A model generated the notes under the pieces. The model was not told the DNA's origin. It saw nothing but the letters and a program-made list of their open reading frames with translations, and searched no databases. Source: Planctomycetota bacterium (GTDB lineage: Bacteria > Planctomycetota > UBA8742 > UBA2392). Taken from it: a stretch of DNA of 64,000 bases. The stretch covers positions 744,001 to 808,000 of the forward strand of contig JAOSKM010000002.1 of the NCBI GenBank assembly GCA_027493625.1. Reading direction: 5' to 3'. The translations under genes were made by a program, and so were the position numbers. This document shows positions 27,182 to 34,784 of the stretch, in pieces (position 1 is the stretch's first letter; the number at the start of each line of letters is the position of its first letter).

Positions 27182-28654
27182 ATGAACCAGCCCCCGCAGG
27201 GCGGCTACCCGCCTCAGCCGCAAGGCGCTTACCCGCAGCGCCCGGCCGCGTACCCGCAGCAACCGGGCCAGTACCCGCCGGGCCCGCAGGCCTATCCGCC
27301 GCAGTACCCGGGCGGCGCGCCCTACCCGAGCAAGCGGGGCCCCAACAAGGGACTGGGCATATTGAAGGTGCTGATCGGCCTGTGCCTGGCCCTGAGCTTC
27401 GGCGGCGGGCTGATGTCCGCGGGGCACCAGGGCATCGCGCTGGCGGCGATCATGGGCGCGTTCATGGGTATCGGCCTGCGCTGGATCGTGACGGGCGGCG
27501 CCAACCTGGCGGGCAAGAACATCCCGCTGCTGCCCTCGCTGGGCGTGATCGCACTTGGCGGCGTGATCGGCGCGGTCGGCGGAGGGCCCGTCAGCGGCGT
27601 GTGGTGGGGCGCCCAGGAAGAAGCAGCCTGGAGCGAACTGACCTCGGACACCGCCGGCTACACCGACGGCTGGGAATGGGACTGGCGCTATTTCGATAAG
27701 ATTCCCGCCCAGTTCCACCGCCCGGACGCACAGGGCGCCAGGAAGCTGTCGGAGGTGCGCTACGACATTCGCGAGAGCAACCTGGTCGACCTGCGCCAGC
27801 ACATCTACGACATCCGCATCAACCACCCCGGCGACCCGCACTACCAGGCGGCGCTGGACGCGGCGTCGGGTGAGCTCAAGAAGAAGTACGACGAGGTGCT
27901 GGAGAAGCTGGGCAAAGAGGCCTGGCAGCACACCAAGACCGAGTTCGAGCTGGACGAAGACCTGCGCGCGGCCTTCAAACTTGTGCTGACCGACCTGGCC
28001 GGCGCGCCCACCTCGGACGTTCACGTGGCGTTCAAGAACAGCTCCGCGCTGGATGCCCCGGAAGGGCACGAGATCAACCTGGCGTCGGAGGTGCGTTACG
28101 TGGAGACGCGCCTTGGACTGGATGTGCCCAAACCTCCCAAGGTGATCGACCCGGGGGCCGCATTTTCGCCGACCTACGACAACGCCCGGCGCGGGGCGTT
28201 CATCAAGGTGGCCGGCGAAGCGTTCAAGCAGGTGTTTGACGCCACGTTGCTCACGCTGAAGCCGCTGGACAACGGCGACAAGCGCGAGGGCAAGTTCGTG
28301 CTGGAGGTCAGCTCGCACATCCGCCGCGCGGACAGCTACTTCCACTACACCTCGAACACGCCGGGCGGCGGCAAGATCCTCAACGGCTTCCTGTTCGCCA
28401 TCGAGGTGGACTGGGAGCTGCGCCTGCTGGGGCGCGACGGCAGCGTGATGTACGAGAAGAAGGTCTCCAGCGTGCCCGGCGAGCAGCTCTCGATCATCCC
28501 GCAGGACAGCGACCCGGAGTGGGCCGTCTACAGCATCCTGATGGACTCGGCCTACTTCAACTACTCGCGTGAAGTGGTCGGCAACTTCGGCATTCAACCG
28601 CCCGCGCCCAAGACCCAGTTCGCCTACAGCAACTACGGCGTCTCGGACAAGTAG
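27182..28654 (+). CDS. Membrane protein with Tyr/Pro-rich N-terminus
   Basis: A 490-residue protein. Residues 1-50 are a low-complexity PQGGYPPQPQGAYPQ-type tail, followed by about three hydrophobic helices (GILKVLIGLCLALSFGGGLM about 59-78; ALAAIMGAFMGIGLRWIV; LLPSLGVIALGGVIGAVGGG). From residue 150 the rest is a soluble domain rich in charged residues, without a motif I recognise. ATG 27182 follows AGGAGTG. It is divergent from ppdK and ends before a repeat-rich terminator region. Pro/Tyr-rich cytoplasmic tails often mediate interaction; function unknown. Confidence 0.75.
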   Translation: MNQPPQGGYPPQPQGAYPQRPAAYPQQPGQYPPGPQAYPPQYPGGAPYPSKRGPNKGLGILKVLIGLCLALSFGGGLMSAGHQGIALAAIMGAFMGIGLRWIVTGGANLAGKNIPLLPSLGVIALGGVIGAVGGGPVSGVWWGAQEEAAWSELTSDTAGYTDGWEWDWRYFDKIPAQFHRPDAQGARKLSEVRYDIRESNLVDLRQHIYDIRINHPGDPHYQAALDAASGELKKKYDEVLEKLGKEAWQHTKTEFELDEDLRAAFKLVLTDLAGAPTSDVHVAFKNSSALDAPEGHEINLASEVRYVETRLGLDVPKPPKVIDPGAAFSPTYDNARRGAFIKVAGEAFKQVFDATLLTLKPLDNGDKREGKFVLEVSSHIRRADSYFHYTSNTPGGGKILNGFLFAIEVDWELRLLGRDGSVMYEKKVSSVPGEQLSIIPQDSDPEWAVYSILMDSAYFNYSREVVGNFGIQPPAPKTQFAYSNYGVSDK

Positions 28655-28843
28655 GGCAGGTTTCCCGCCTTCGCTGAAGCTTCCGCCTTCGCTGAAGCTT
28701 CGGCGGACGGGCCGGCGGGCAGGCAGGTTAAGGGTTACAGGTGCCAGGGTTCTCCCTGGCACCTGTTTCCTTAATCTCGGACTGTGCACCCTGGGCGAGC
28801 ACCCCCTGAAACCTGAAACCTGTTCCCTGTAACCTGTACCTCC
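28655..28843. repeat. Composite intergenic repeat region
   Basis: Contains a short tandem duplication (CCGCCTTCGCTGAAGCTT twice, 28668-28700), the terminator hairpin 28738-28765 and a run of degenerate words (CCTGAAACCTGAAACCTG at 28805-28822, then CCCTGTAACCTGTACC). These words are the same as in the arms of the unit at 4655-5134. The run ends three bases before the ATG of the next gene. Confidence 0.7.
28738..28765 (+). terminator. Terminator after the Tyr/Pro-rich membrane protein
   Basis: A perfect 12-bp stem CAGGTGCCAGGG / CCCTGGCACCTG, loop TTCT, followed by TTTCCTTAA. The stem can extend outward to include TTAAGGG / CCTTAA with a bulge. Confidence 0.7.
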
Positions 28844-29557
28844 ATGCGCCTGCTCAGTTACAACATCCACAAGGGCATCGGCGGCCGTGACCGGCTGTAC
28901 CGGATCGAGCGCATCATCGAGGTGGTGCGCGCCGAGCAGCCCGACCTGGTGTGTCTTCAGGAAGTGGACCGCAACGTGCGGCGCAGCGGATTCGACGACC
29001 AGCCGGCGCTGCTGGCGAAGTACCTTCAGTTCGAGCCGGGCGCTTACCAGTTCAACCACCGGGTGGGCGGCGGCGGTTACGGCAACCTGGTGCTGACGCG
29101 CTGGCCGATCGTGCAGCGCCACAACATCTCGCTGCGCGTGAAGGGGCGCAAGAACCGGCGCGCGCAGATCGTGGTGATCGAGGCGCCGGGCGGCCCGCTG
29201 CGCCTGGTGAACTGGCACCTGGGCCTCAGCGACAAGGAACGCCACACCCAGGTGGCGCGCCTGCTGGGGCATGAGCGTTTTCACGACTACCACGGCATGC
29301 CCACGCTGATCGCCGGCGACTACAACGACTGGCGCAACACACTGCATCGCGGCGCGTTCGCCGCGCACGGCCTTGAACAGGTCACCGCGCCCCCCTCGCG
29401 CTTCCGCAGCTTCCCGGCCTACATGCCGGTGGGCGCCTTGGACAAGGCCTTCCGCTGCCCGCGCATCAGGGTGGAGCGCGCGCACGTGGTGCGCAGCAAG
29501 CTGACCAGCCAGGCCTCGGACCATCTGCCGCTGGTAATCGATTTCCAGGCGTCTTGA
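28844..29557 (+). CDS. Endonuclease/exonuclease/phosphatase family protein
   Basis: A 237-residue protein of the EEP (DNase I/sphingomyelinase-like) fold. Motifs: LLSYNIHKGIGGRD at the N-terminus, CLQEVDRN with the metal-binding glutamate (about 35-42), NWHLGLSDKERHTQ (about 125-138), IAGDYNDWRN (about 158-167) and SDHLPLVIDF at the C-terminus with the catalytic Asp-His. It could be a nuclease or a phosphodiesterase on lipid head groups; the IHKGIGG start is common in the YbhP-type subgroup. No signal peptide. ATG 28844 directly follows the repeat-word run. The kinase gene downstream is on the same strand (59-nt gap). Confidence 0.85.
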   Translation: MRLLSYNIHKGIGGRDRLYRIERIIEVVRAEQPDLVCLQEVDRNVRRSGFDDQPALLAKYLQFEPGAYQFNHRVGGGGYGNLVLTRWPIVQRHNISLRVKGRKNRRAQIVVIEAPGGPLRLVNWHLGLSDKERHTQVARLLGHERFHDYHGMPTLIAGDYNDWRNTLHRGAFAAHGLEQVTAPPSRFRSFPAYMPVGALDKAFRCPRIRVERAHVVRSKLTSQASDHLPLVIDFQAS

Positions 29558-29616
29558 AGCACTGGCCAAGCGCCCCTCGGAATCCGATAATCTTCAACCC
29601 TAAAGGGATGGCGGGC

Positions 29617-32600
29617 ATGGCCGAAGACCGGCAGAAATCCATCGTGGCAGCGCTGCTGGCAGTGCGCAGCGGCATCGTCACGCCCGACCAGGCCGTGGCG
29701 GCGCTGAAAGACCCCGGCAAGGCCAGCTCGCTGGTCGAGTTCGGCGAGGCGCCGCCGATGATCACGCTGTCGGGCGACGACGGCGAGTTCGAGCAGTTGC
29801 CGATCATTGACGTGCTGGAGGATCCCGCCAAGCAGAGGCGCGCGCTGGAGGACATCGGCATCTCCGAGAGCGTGCAGCAGACCCTGTTCAGCTTCGGCAG
29901 CGACGGCGAACACGGCTACCGCGTGCTGCACGACACCTTCAAGCAGGTGGCTGGCGGCGGGCGCCGCCTGGGCGACAGCGACATCCGCCCGGCGGTGGAG
30001 CGCGCCGCCGACTCGGAGAGCCCCACCCAGCCGCCCCAGGGCGACACCGGCGTGCTGCGCCTGACCACGGGCAAGTTCTTTCCCAACTTCGGCGTGGCCA
30101 ACCAGCGTTACGAAATCCGGCGCGAGCACGCGCGCGGCGGCATGGGCCGCATCATGCTGGCGCGCGACCGCGCCATCGGGCGCGACATCGCGCTGAAAGA
30201 ACTGCTGCCCGGCCTGGCGGGCGGCAGCAGCAGCATCCCCGGCAGCGTGCCGCAGCAGTACACCAACGACAGCGGCGGCGTCGTCGAGCGCTTCCTGCGC
30301 GAGGCCAAGATCACCGGCCAGCTCGAGCACCCGAACATCGTGCCGGTCTATGAAATCGGCACACACGAAGACGGCAGCATCTACTACACGATGCGCTTCG
30401 TGCGCGGCAAAACCCTGAACGACCGGCTGCGCGAGATCCGCAAGGACGACAGCCTCAACAAGCAGGAGAAGCTGGCGGCGCGCATCAAGCTGCTCGACAG
30501 CTTCATCGACGTGTGCCAGGCCATCGCCTACGCGCACTCCAAGGGCGTGATCCACCGCGACCTGAAGCCCGAGAACATCATGCTGGGCGACTTCGGCGAG
30601 ACCCAGGTGCTGGACTGGGGCCTGGCGCGCATCAAGGGCCAGGAAGACAAGGCGCTCAAGGACCTGCAGAAGGGCTCACTGGCGCTGTCCAAGTCGCTGA
30701 TCCAGTCCGACAGCCAGGCGCTCACGCTGGACGGCAGCATCGTCGGCACGCCCGCCTACATGCCGCCCGAGCAGGCAAGGGGCGAGCTCGAGAACGTGGA
30801 CGAGCAGTCGGACGTCTATTCGCTGGGCGCCGTGCTGTACCAGATCCTGACCGGCCTGCCGCCCTACGAGGGCCCCATGGCCGCGCTGATCGTGCAGGCC
30901 GTGCTGTCCGGCCCGCCGCTGCGCGTCTCGGCCCGTGAAAAAGACATCCCGCGCGAGCTGGAGGCCCTGGTCGAGAAGGCGATGGCCCGCGACAAGAACG
31001 ACCGCATCCGCAGCGCGCTCGAGCTCGCCAGCGAAGTCAAGGCCTTCCGCGACGGGCGCACTTTGGGCAGCTACCAGTACAGCGCCAGCGAGATGGTGCG
31101 ACGCTTCGTGCGCCAGCACCGCACGGCCGTGAGCCTGGGCGTACTGTGTTTCCTGCTGCTGGTGGCGGCGACGATCTTCTTCATGCAGCGCATCACGGAA
31201 GAGCGCGACCGCGCGATGCAGGCCCACGAGGACGCGACGCGCAAGCAGGTGATCGCGGAGGACGCCCTGCACCTGGCACAGGAAGAGCGCAGCGCGCGCC
31301 TGAAGGCCGAAGACGACGCCCGCCGTGCCGCGCAGCATGAGCTGGAATCGCGCGTGGACGAGGCCCGGCGCATGATGGAAACCATCGACGGCATGCGCAT
31401 TGAGCCCGCGCTGCACGACCTGGCCGCCCGCGTCAGCGAATACGAGATGCGCCTGGCCGGGCCGCCCGCGCGCACTTTCCTTGAGCTGCCGGTCGATGAG
31501 CAGGTGGGCAACGGTGTGCTGCTTTCCAGCCTGCTGGGCTTTGTGTCCGCCAAACAGAACCTGATCGACCTGCTGACCGGCCCGGCCGGCACCGAGCTGC
31601 CGGGCGCGGTGGCGCAGATCGACCTGGAGAGCGAGCGCAAGAACCTGGACCAGATCCGCCTGCAGACCTCGCGGCTGGCCGCCATCAACGGCGACTTCCC
31701 GCTGGCGATGCTGCTGCTGAGCGGCGCCGGGCTGGCGCCCGAGATCCTGGGCGCGGAGAAGCAGCGGATCGAGACCTCCCAGGCCGACCTGCTGGCGCTG
31801 CACCGCACCCGCATCAGCGAGGCGCTGGCCGACGTAGAGGCCGGCCTGACCCGCGAGTGGCGTGAGCCGGGGGCGCCCGGCCTCGAAGAGTACGTCAGGC
31901 GGCTCTCCAGCTACCGCGAGCGCCAGACCGTGCAGATGCTGAAGTCCGAACTCGAAAACCTGCTGACCCGCGACGTCAGCAGCTGGGGGCGCCCGCGTTT
32001 TGACCTCGCCATCCTGGTCTGCCGCGTGCTGGGCAACTGCAACCAGCCCGCCGAGGCCGTGCCGGTGCTGGCCTCGTTCCTGGACAAAACCACGCACCCG
32101 GAACTGGCCTTCGAGGCCGGGCGTGCCCTGTGCGCGACCGGCAGCACCGACGCCTTTTCCGTGCTGACGCAGGCCATGCGCCGCCGCGGGCTTGACTGGT
32201 GGCGCGAGATCCAGCCCTTCTTCGCCGCCGTGCCCATGCCCGCCAACGTGCGCGAGCCCCAGGGCGTCACCGACTGGGTGGACCGCAGCGTGGCCCTGCG
32301 CGCCCGCGGCGACTACCCGGGCGCCGAGAACGCGGCCTCCCGCGCGCTGGGGCTGGACGAGATTTCCGCCGAGGCCCTGCTGCACCGCGCGCTGGCCCAT
32401 CGCGGCAACGGCCGCCCCGGCTCCGCCGAGGCTGACCTCAGCCGCGCGCTGGAGCTTGCGCCGGACTACTACGAGGCGCTGCTGGAGCGCGGCCGCCTGC
32501 GCAACGACGGGCCGATCTTCACCCCGGTGCTTGAGGATTTCAGCCAGGCCATCAACCTGCGCCCCGGCGACTGGCGCGGCTGGCGCGCGCGCGGCGACGC

Positions 32601-34338
32601 CAACGGCCGGCGTTACAAGCTGGCCGAGGCAAAGGCGGACTACCAGCAGGCCCTCGCGCTTGAGCCCAACCGGCTGGAGCTGTACCTCGAGTACGCCGAC
32701 CACCTGCGCGCCAACGGGCGCTACGAGGACGCGCACGGACAACTGACCCGCGCCGTGGAACGCTGGCCCGAGGACTGGCGCACCTGGTCTGCCCGGGCCT
32801 GGCTGCGGCGCGAATTCGGCCAGGGCGACGCGCAGTCCGACGCCATGAAGGCCGTGGCGATGAACCCGCTGGACGCCAAGTCATGGGACGTCGCCTCGCA
32901 GATCTACTTCGCCCACTCACGTTTCCTGGAAGGCATCGACGCCGCCACCAGGGCCGTCGAAGCCGACCCCAAAGAGTGGCTGGCCTGGTATTACCGCGGC
33001 CTGCACTGGCACAAGTGGGCCGAGAAGGACGACGCCGGCTGGTACAACACCGACGGCGGCGGCGGCGGCACCCGCCCCCGCGCGCTGGAGGGACAGCCCC
33101 AGATGTCGCTCTCCGAGCTGCTGCGCGTGCGCAAGGAACGGCGCGAAAACGCCGCCCGCGACTTCCGCGAAGCCCTGAAGGTCGAGCCCGAGGATTTCCG
33201 CAGCTGGTTCCTGCTGGCGGACACGCTGATCCAGCTGCAGCGCTACGACGAGGCCGCGGAAGCCTGCCGCGACGCGCTTGAGCGCTCGCCCTTCTGCTAC
33301 ATGCGCTGGGGCGGCATGGCCGTCAGCGAAGTGCGCTTCTGGAACGACGCGCTGGCCTACCGCCACCTGCTGAAGGCCGAGCCGCGCGACAACCACGAGC
33401 GCATCGGCAAGGCCATGATGCTGGCCGTAGCCGGCGGCTCGTCCGTGTTCCTGATCGAGTCCGAGCGCCAGAAGGCGGAACTGGCCGAATCGCTGCGCCT
33501 GCTGCTGCAGGCGGGCGACGACCCGCAGCTCGGCGCCGACCTGGTGTTCTGGTGCTACGCGTCCGACCGCCTGCTGGACGCGCTGATGGGCGGCGGCGGG
33601 CGCTTCTTCTACTTCGAGGCCCTGCAGCTCTGCGAGCAGCGCGTGAAGCTGGGCCGCTTCCTCGACGCCGACTTCCACACCCGCCACGCCATGGCGCTGG
33701 CCGGCGTCGCCAAGATGTACGACGACGCCAGGCTGGTGCAGCTGCTCGACAACCCGGAACGCAAGGCCGAGTTCGAAAGCATGAACCTCAGCCTGCTGGC
33801 CGAGCGCGAGCAGGACTACCGCGGGCGCGCCGGCAAAGCCCTGCTGGCCGGCGCCGCGGTCGGCCTGCGCAGCAGCACGCTGGACCTGCGGCGCGCGCCG
33901 TGGCCGATCGTCAGGGATCTGGCGAACTGGGCCGAGATCGAGTCCGCACTGAACGCGCCCCCGGGCGGCGAAGCGGAATCCCTCTACGACCAGCTGATTT
34001 TGCTGGTGGGCGTCACCGACGGCAGCCCGGCCTGGCAGGCGGGTTTGCGCAGGTTCGACAACATCCTCAGCGTGAACGGCACGGCCGTGAACAGCACCCA
34101 GGATTTCATGGGCGCCTGGGGGCCGATCCCCGAGGGGCAGGAAGTGGTGATCAAGGCCCGGCGCTTCGTGTTGAAGGACGGCAACCCGCAGCCCGTGGTC
34201 GGCGACGACGGCAAGCCGGTGCTGGACCAGCAGGGTTTCGTGACCTGGCAGGCCGAAGAATTTGAAGTCAAGGTCAAGCGCGGCTTCCTGGGCATCAACC
34301 TGGGACAAGGCTTCGTGCCGCCGCGCTTCGCGCGGTAA
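29617..34338 (+). CDS. Large membrane Ser/Thr protein kinase with TPR and C-terminal PDZ-like domains
   Basis: A 1573-residue protein. ATG 29617 is preferred because AAAGGGA lies eight bases upstream. N-terminal helical domain (1-160). Kinase domain about 165-470: glycine loop ARGGMGRIML, lysine in IALKELL, catalytic loop VIHRDLKPENIM (about 311-322), DWG in place of DFG (VLDWGLARI), GTPAYMPPEQARGELENVDE. An insert (GGSSSIPGSVPQQY) follows the lysine strand. One membrane helix about 504-524 (VSLGVLCFLLLVAATIFFM), coiled coil to about 600, TPR-like helices about 890-1260, and a PDZ-like segment about 1460-1573 (TDGSPAWQAGLRRFDNILSV). The kinase is cytoplasmic and the TPR/PDZ part probably extracytoplasmic. 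DWG kinases with this layout are common in planctomycetes. Confidence 0.9.
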   Translation: MAEDRQKSIVAALLAVRSGIVTPDQAVAALKDPGKASSLVEFGEAPPMITLSGDDGEFEQLPIIDVLEDPAKQRRALEDIGISESVQQTLFSFGSDGEHGYRVLHDTFKQVAGGGRRLGDSDIRPAVERAADSESPTQPPQGDTGVLRLTTGKFFPNFGVANQRYEIRREHARGGMGRIMLARDRAIGRDIALKELLPGLAGGSSSIPGSVPQQYTNDSGGVVERFLREAKITGQLEHPNIVPVYEIGTHEDGSIYYTMRFVRGKTLNDRLREIRKDDSLNKQEKLAARIKLLDSFIDVCQAIAYAHSKGVIHRDLKPENIMLGDFGETQVLDWGLARIKGQEDKALKDLQKGSLALSKSLIQSDSQALTLDGSIVGTPAYMPPEQARGELENVDEQSDVYSLGAVLYQILTGLPPYEGPMAALIVQAVLSGPPLRVSAREKDIPRELEALVEKAMARDKNDRIRSALELASEVKAFRDGRTLGSYQYSASEMVRRFVRQHRTAVSLGVLCFLLLVAATIFFMQRITEERDRAMQAHEDATRKQVIAEDALHLAQEERSARLKAEDDARRAAQHELESRVDEARRMMETIDGMRIEPALHDLAARVSEYEMRLAGPPARTFLELPVDEQVGNGVLLSSLLGFVSAKQNLIDLLTGPAGTELPGAVAQIDLESERKNLDQIRLQTSRLAAINGDFPLAMLLLSGAGLAPEILGAEKQRIETSQADLLALHRTRISEALADVEAGLTREWREPGAPGLEEYVRRLSSYRERQTVQMLKSELENLLTRDVSSWGRPRFDLAILVCRVLGNCNQPAEAVPVLASFLDKTTHPELAFEAGRALCATGSTDAFSVLTQAMRRRGLDWWREIQPFFAAVPMPANVREPQGVTDWVDRSVALRARGDYPGAENAASRALGLDEISAEALLHRALAHRGNGRPGSAEADLSRALELAPDYYEALLERGRLRNDGPIFTPVLEDFSQAINLRPGDWRGWRARGDANGRRYKLAEAKADYQQALALEPNRLELYLEYADHLRANGRYEDAHGQLTRAVERWPEDWRTWSARAWLRREFGQGDAQSDAMKAVAMNPLDAKSWDVASQIYFAHSRFLEGIDAATRAVEADPKEWLAWYYRGLHWHKWAEKDDAGWYNTDGGGGGTRPRALEGQPQMSLSELLRVRKERRENAARDFREALKVEPEDFRSWFLLADTLIQLQRYDEAAEACRDALERSPFCYMRWGGMAVSEVRFWNDALAYRHLLKAEPRDNHERIGKAMMLAVAGGSSVFLIESERQKAELAESLRLLLQAGDDPQLGADLVFWCYASDRLLDALMGGGGRFFYFEALQLCEQRVKLGRFLDADFHTRHAMALAGVAKMYDDARLVQLLDNPERKAEFESMNLSLLAEREQDYRGRAGKALLAGAAVGLRSSTLDLRRAPWPIVRDLANWAEIESALNAPPGGEAESLYDQLILLVGVTDGSPAWQAGLRRFDNILSVNGTAVNSTQDFMGAWGPIPEGQEVVIKARRFVLKDGNPQPVVGDDGKPVLDQQGFVTWQAEEFEVKVKRGFLGINLGQGFVPPRFAR

Positions 34339-34784
34339 TACGCCGTCAACCAAGTGCTGCAACAGTTGACCGTTTCGATCGACGCGGTAACCGCGAAGTG
34401 CCGCCAAGGACCGCGAAGAACCGCAACAACTGCATCGCGCAGCTTGCGCGTTGAAGCCGCCTGACCGACGAAGCCTTGGCGTGGTTAGCGAAAGCGAGAG
34501 AACACGGATTACCCTGGCGACGCCCCGCAGTTCATTGCAACCCTCGCTTCAGGGGCCACAAAAGCACCAAAACACAAAAGGTACTGCCACAAAAACTGCC
34601 GGCAGTTTTCGTGTGTGGTTGATTCGTGCTTTGGTGTTTTCGTGGCCTATCTGCAGTTGGAAACGAGTTGCAACTGCAGAGAGCCGTTAACGCCCGTCAC
34701 TTCGCGGCCGTTTGCGGTGCTTCGCGGTTGCACTTCAGGACAGAGTGCAACGGGCGGAGAACTTGCCCGACGCTGCACCAGGAC
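34339..34784. repeat. Large inverted-word element filling a convergent gene gap
   Basis: It starts right after the kinase stop codon and ends at the last codon of the HerA-like gene. Outer arms: AACCGCGAAGTGCCGCCAAG (34388 onwards) face CTTCGCGGCCGTTTGCGGTG (34700 onwards). Inner arms: GGCCACAAAAGCACCAAAAC (34553 onwards) face TGCTTTGGTGTTTTCGTGGC (34628 onwards), with a central ACTGCCGGCAGT palindrome. Ends match the element at 14609-14772. No gene is seen. Confidence 0.85.
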
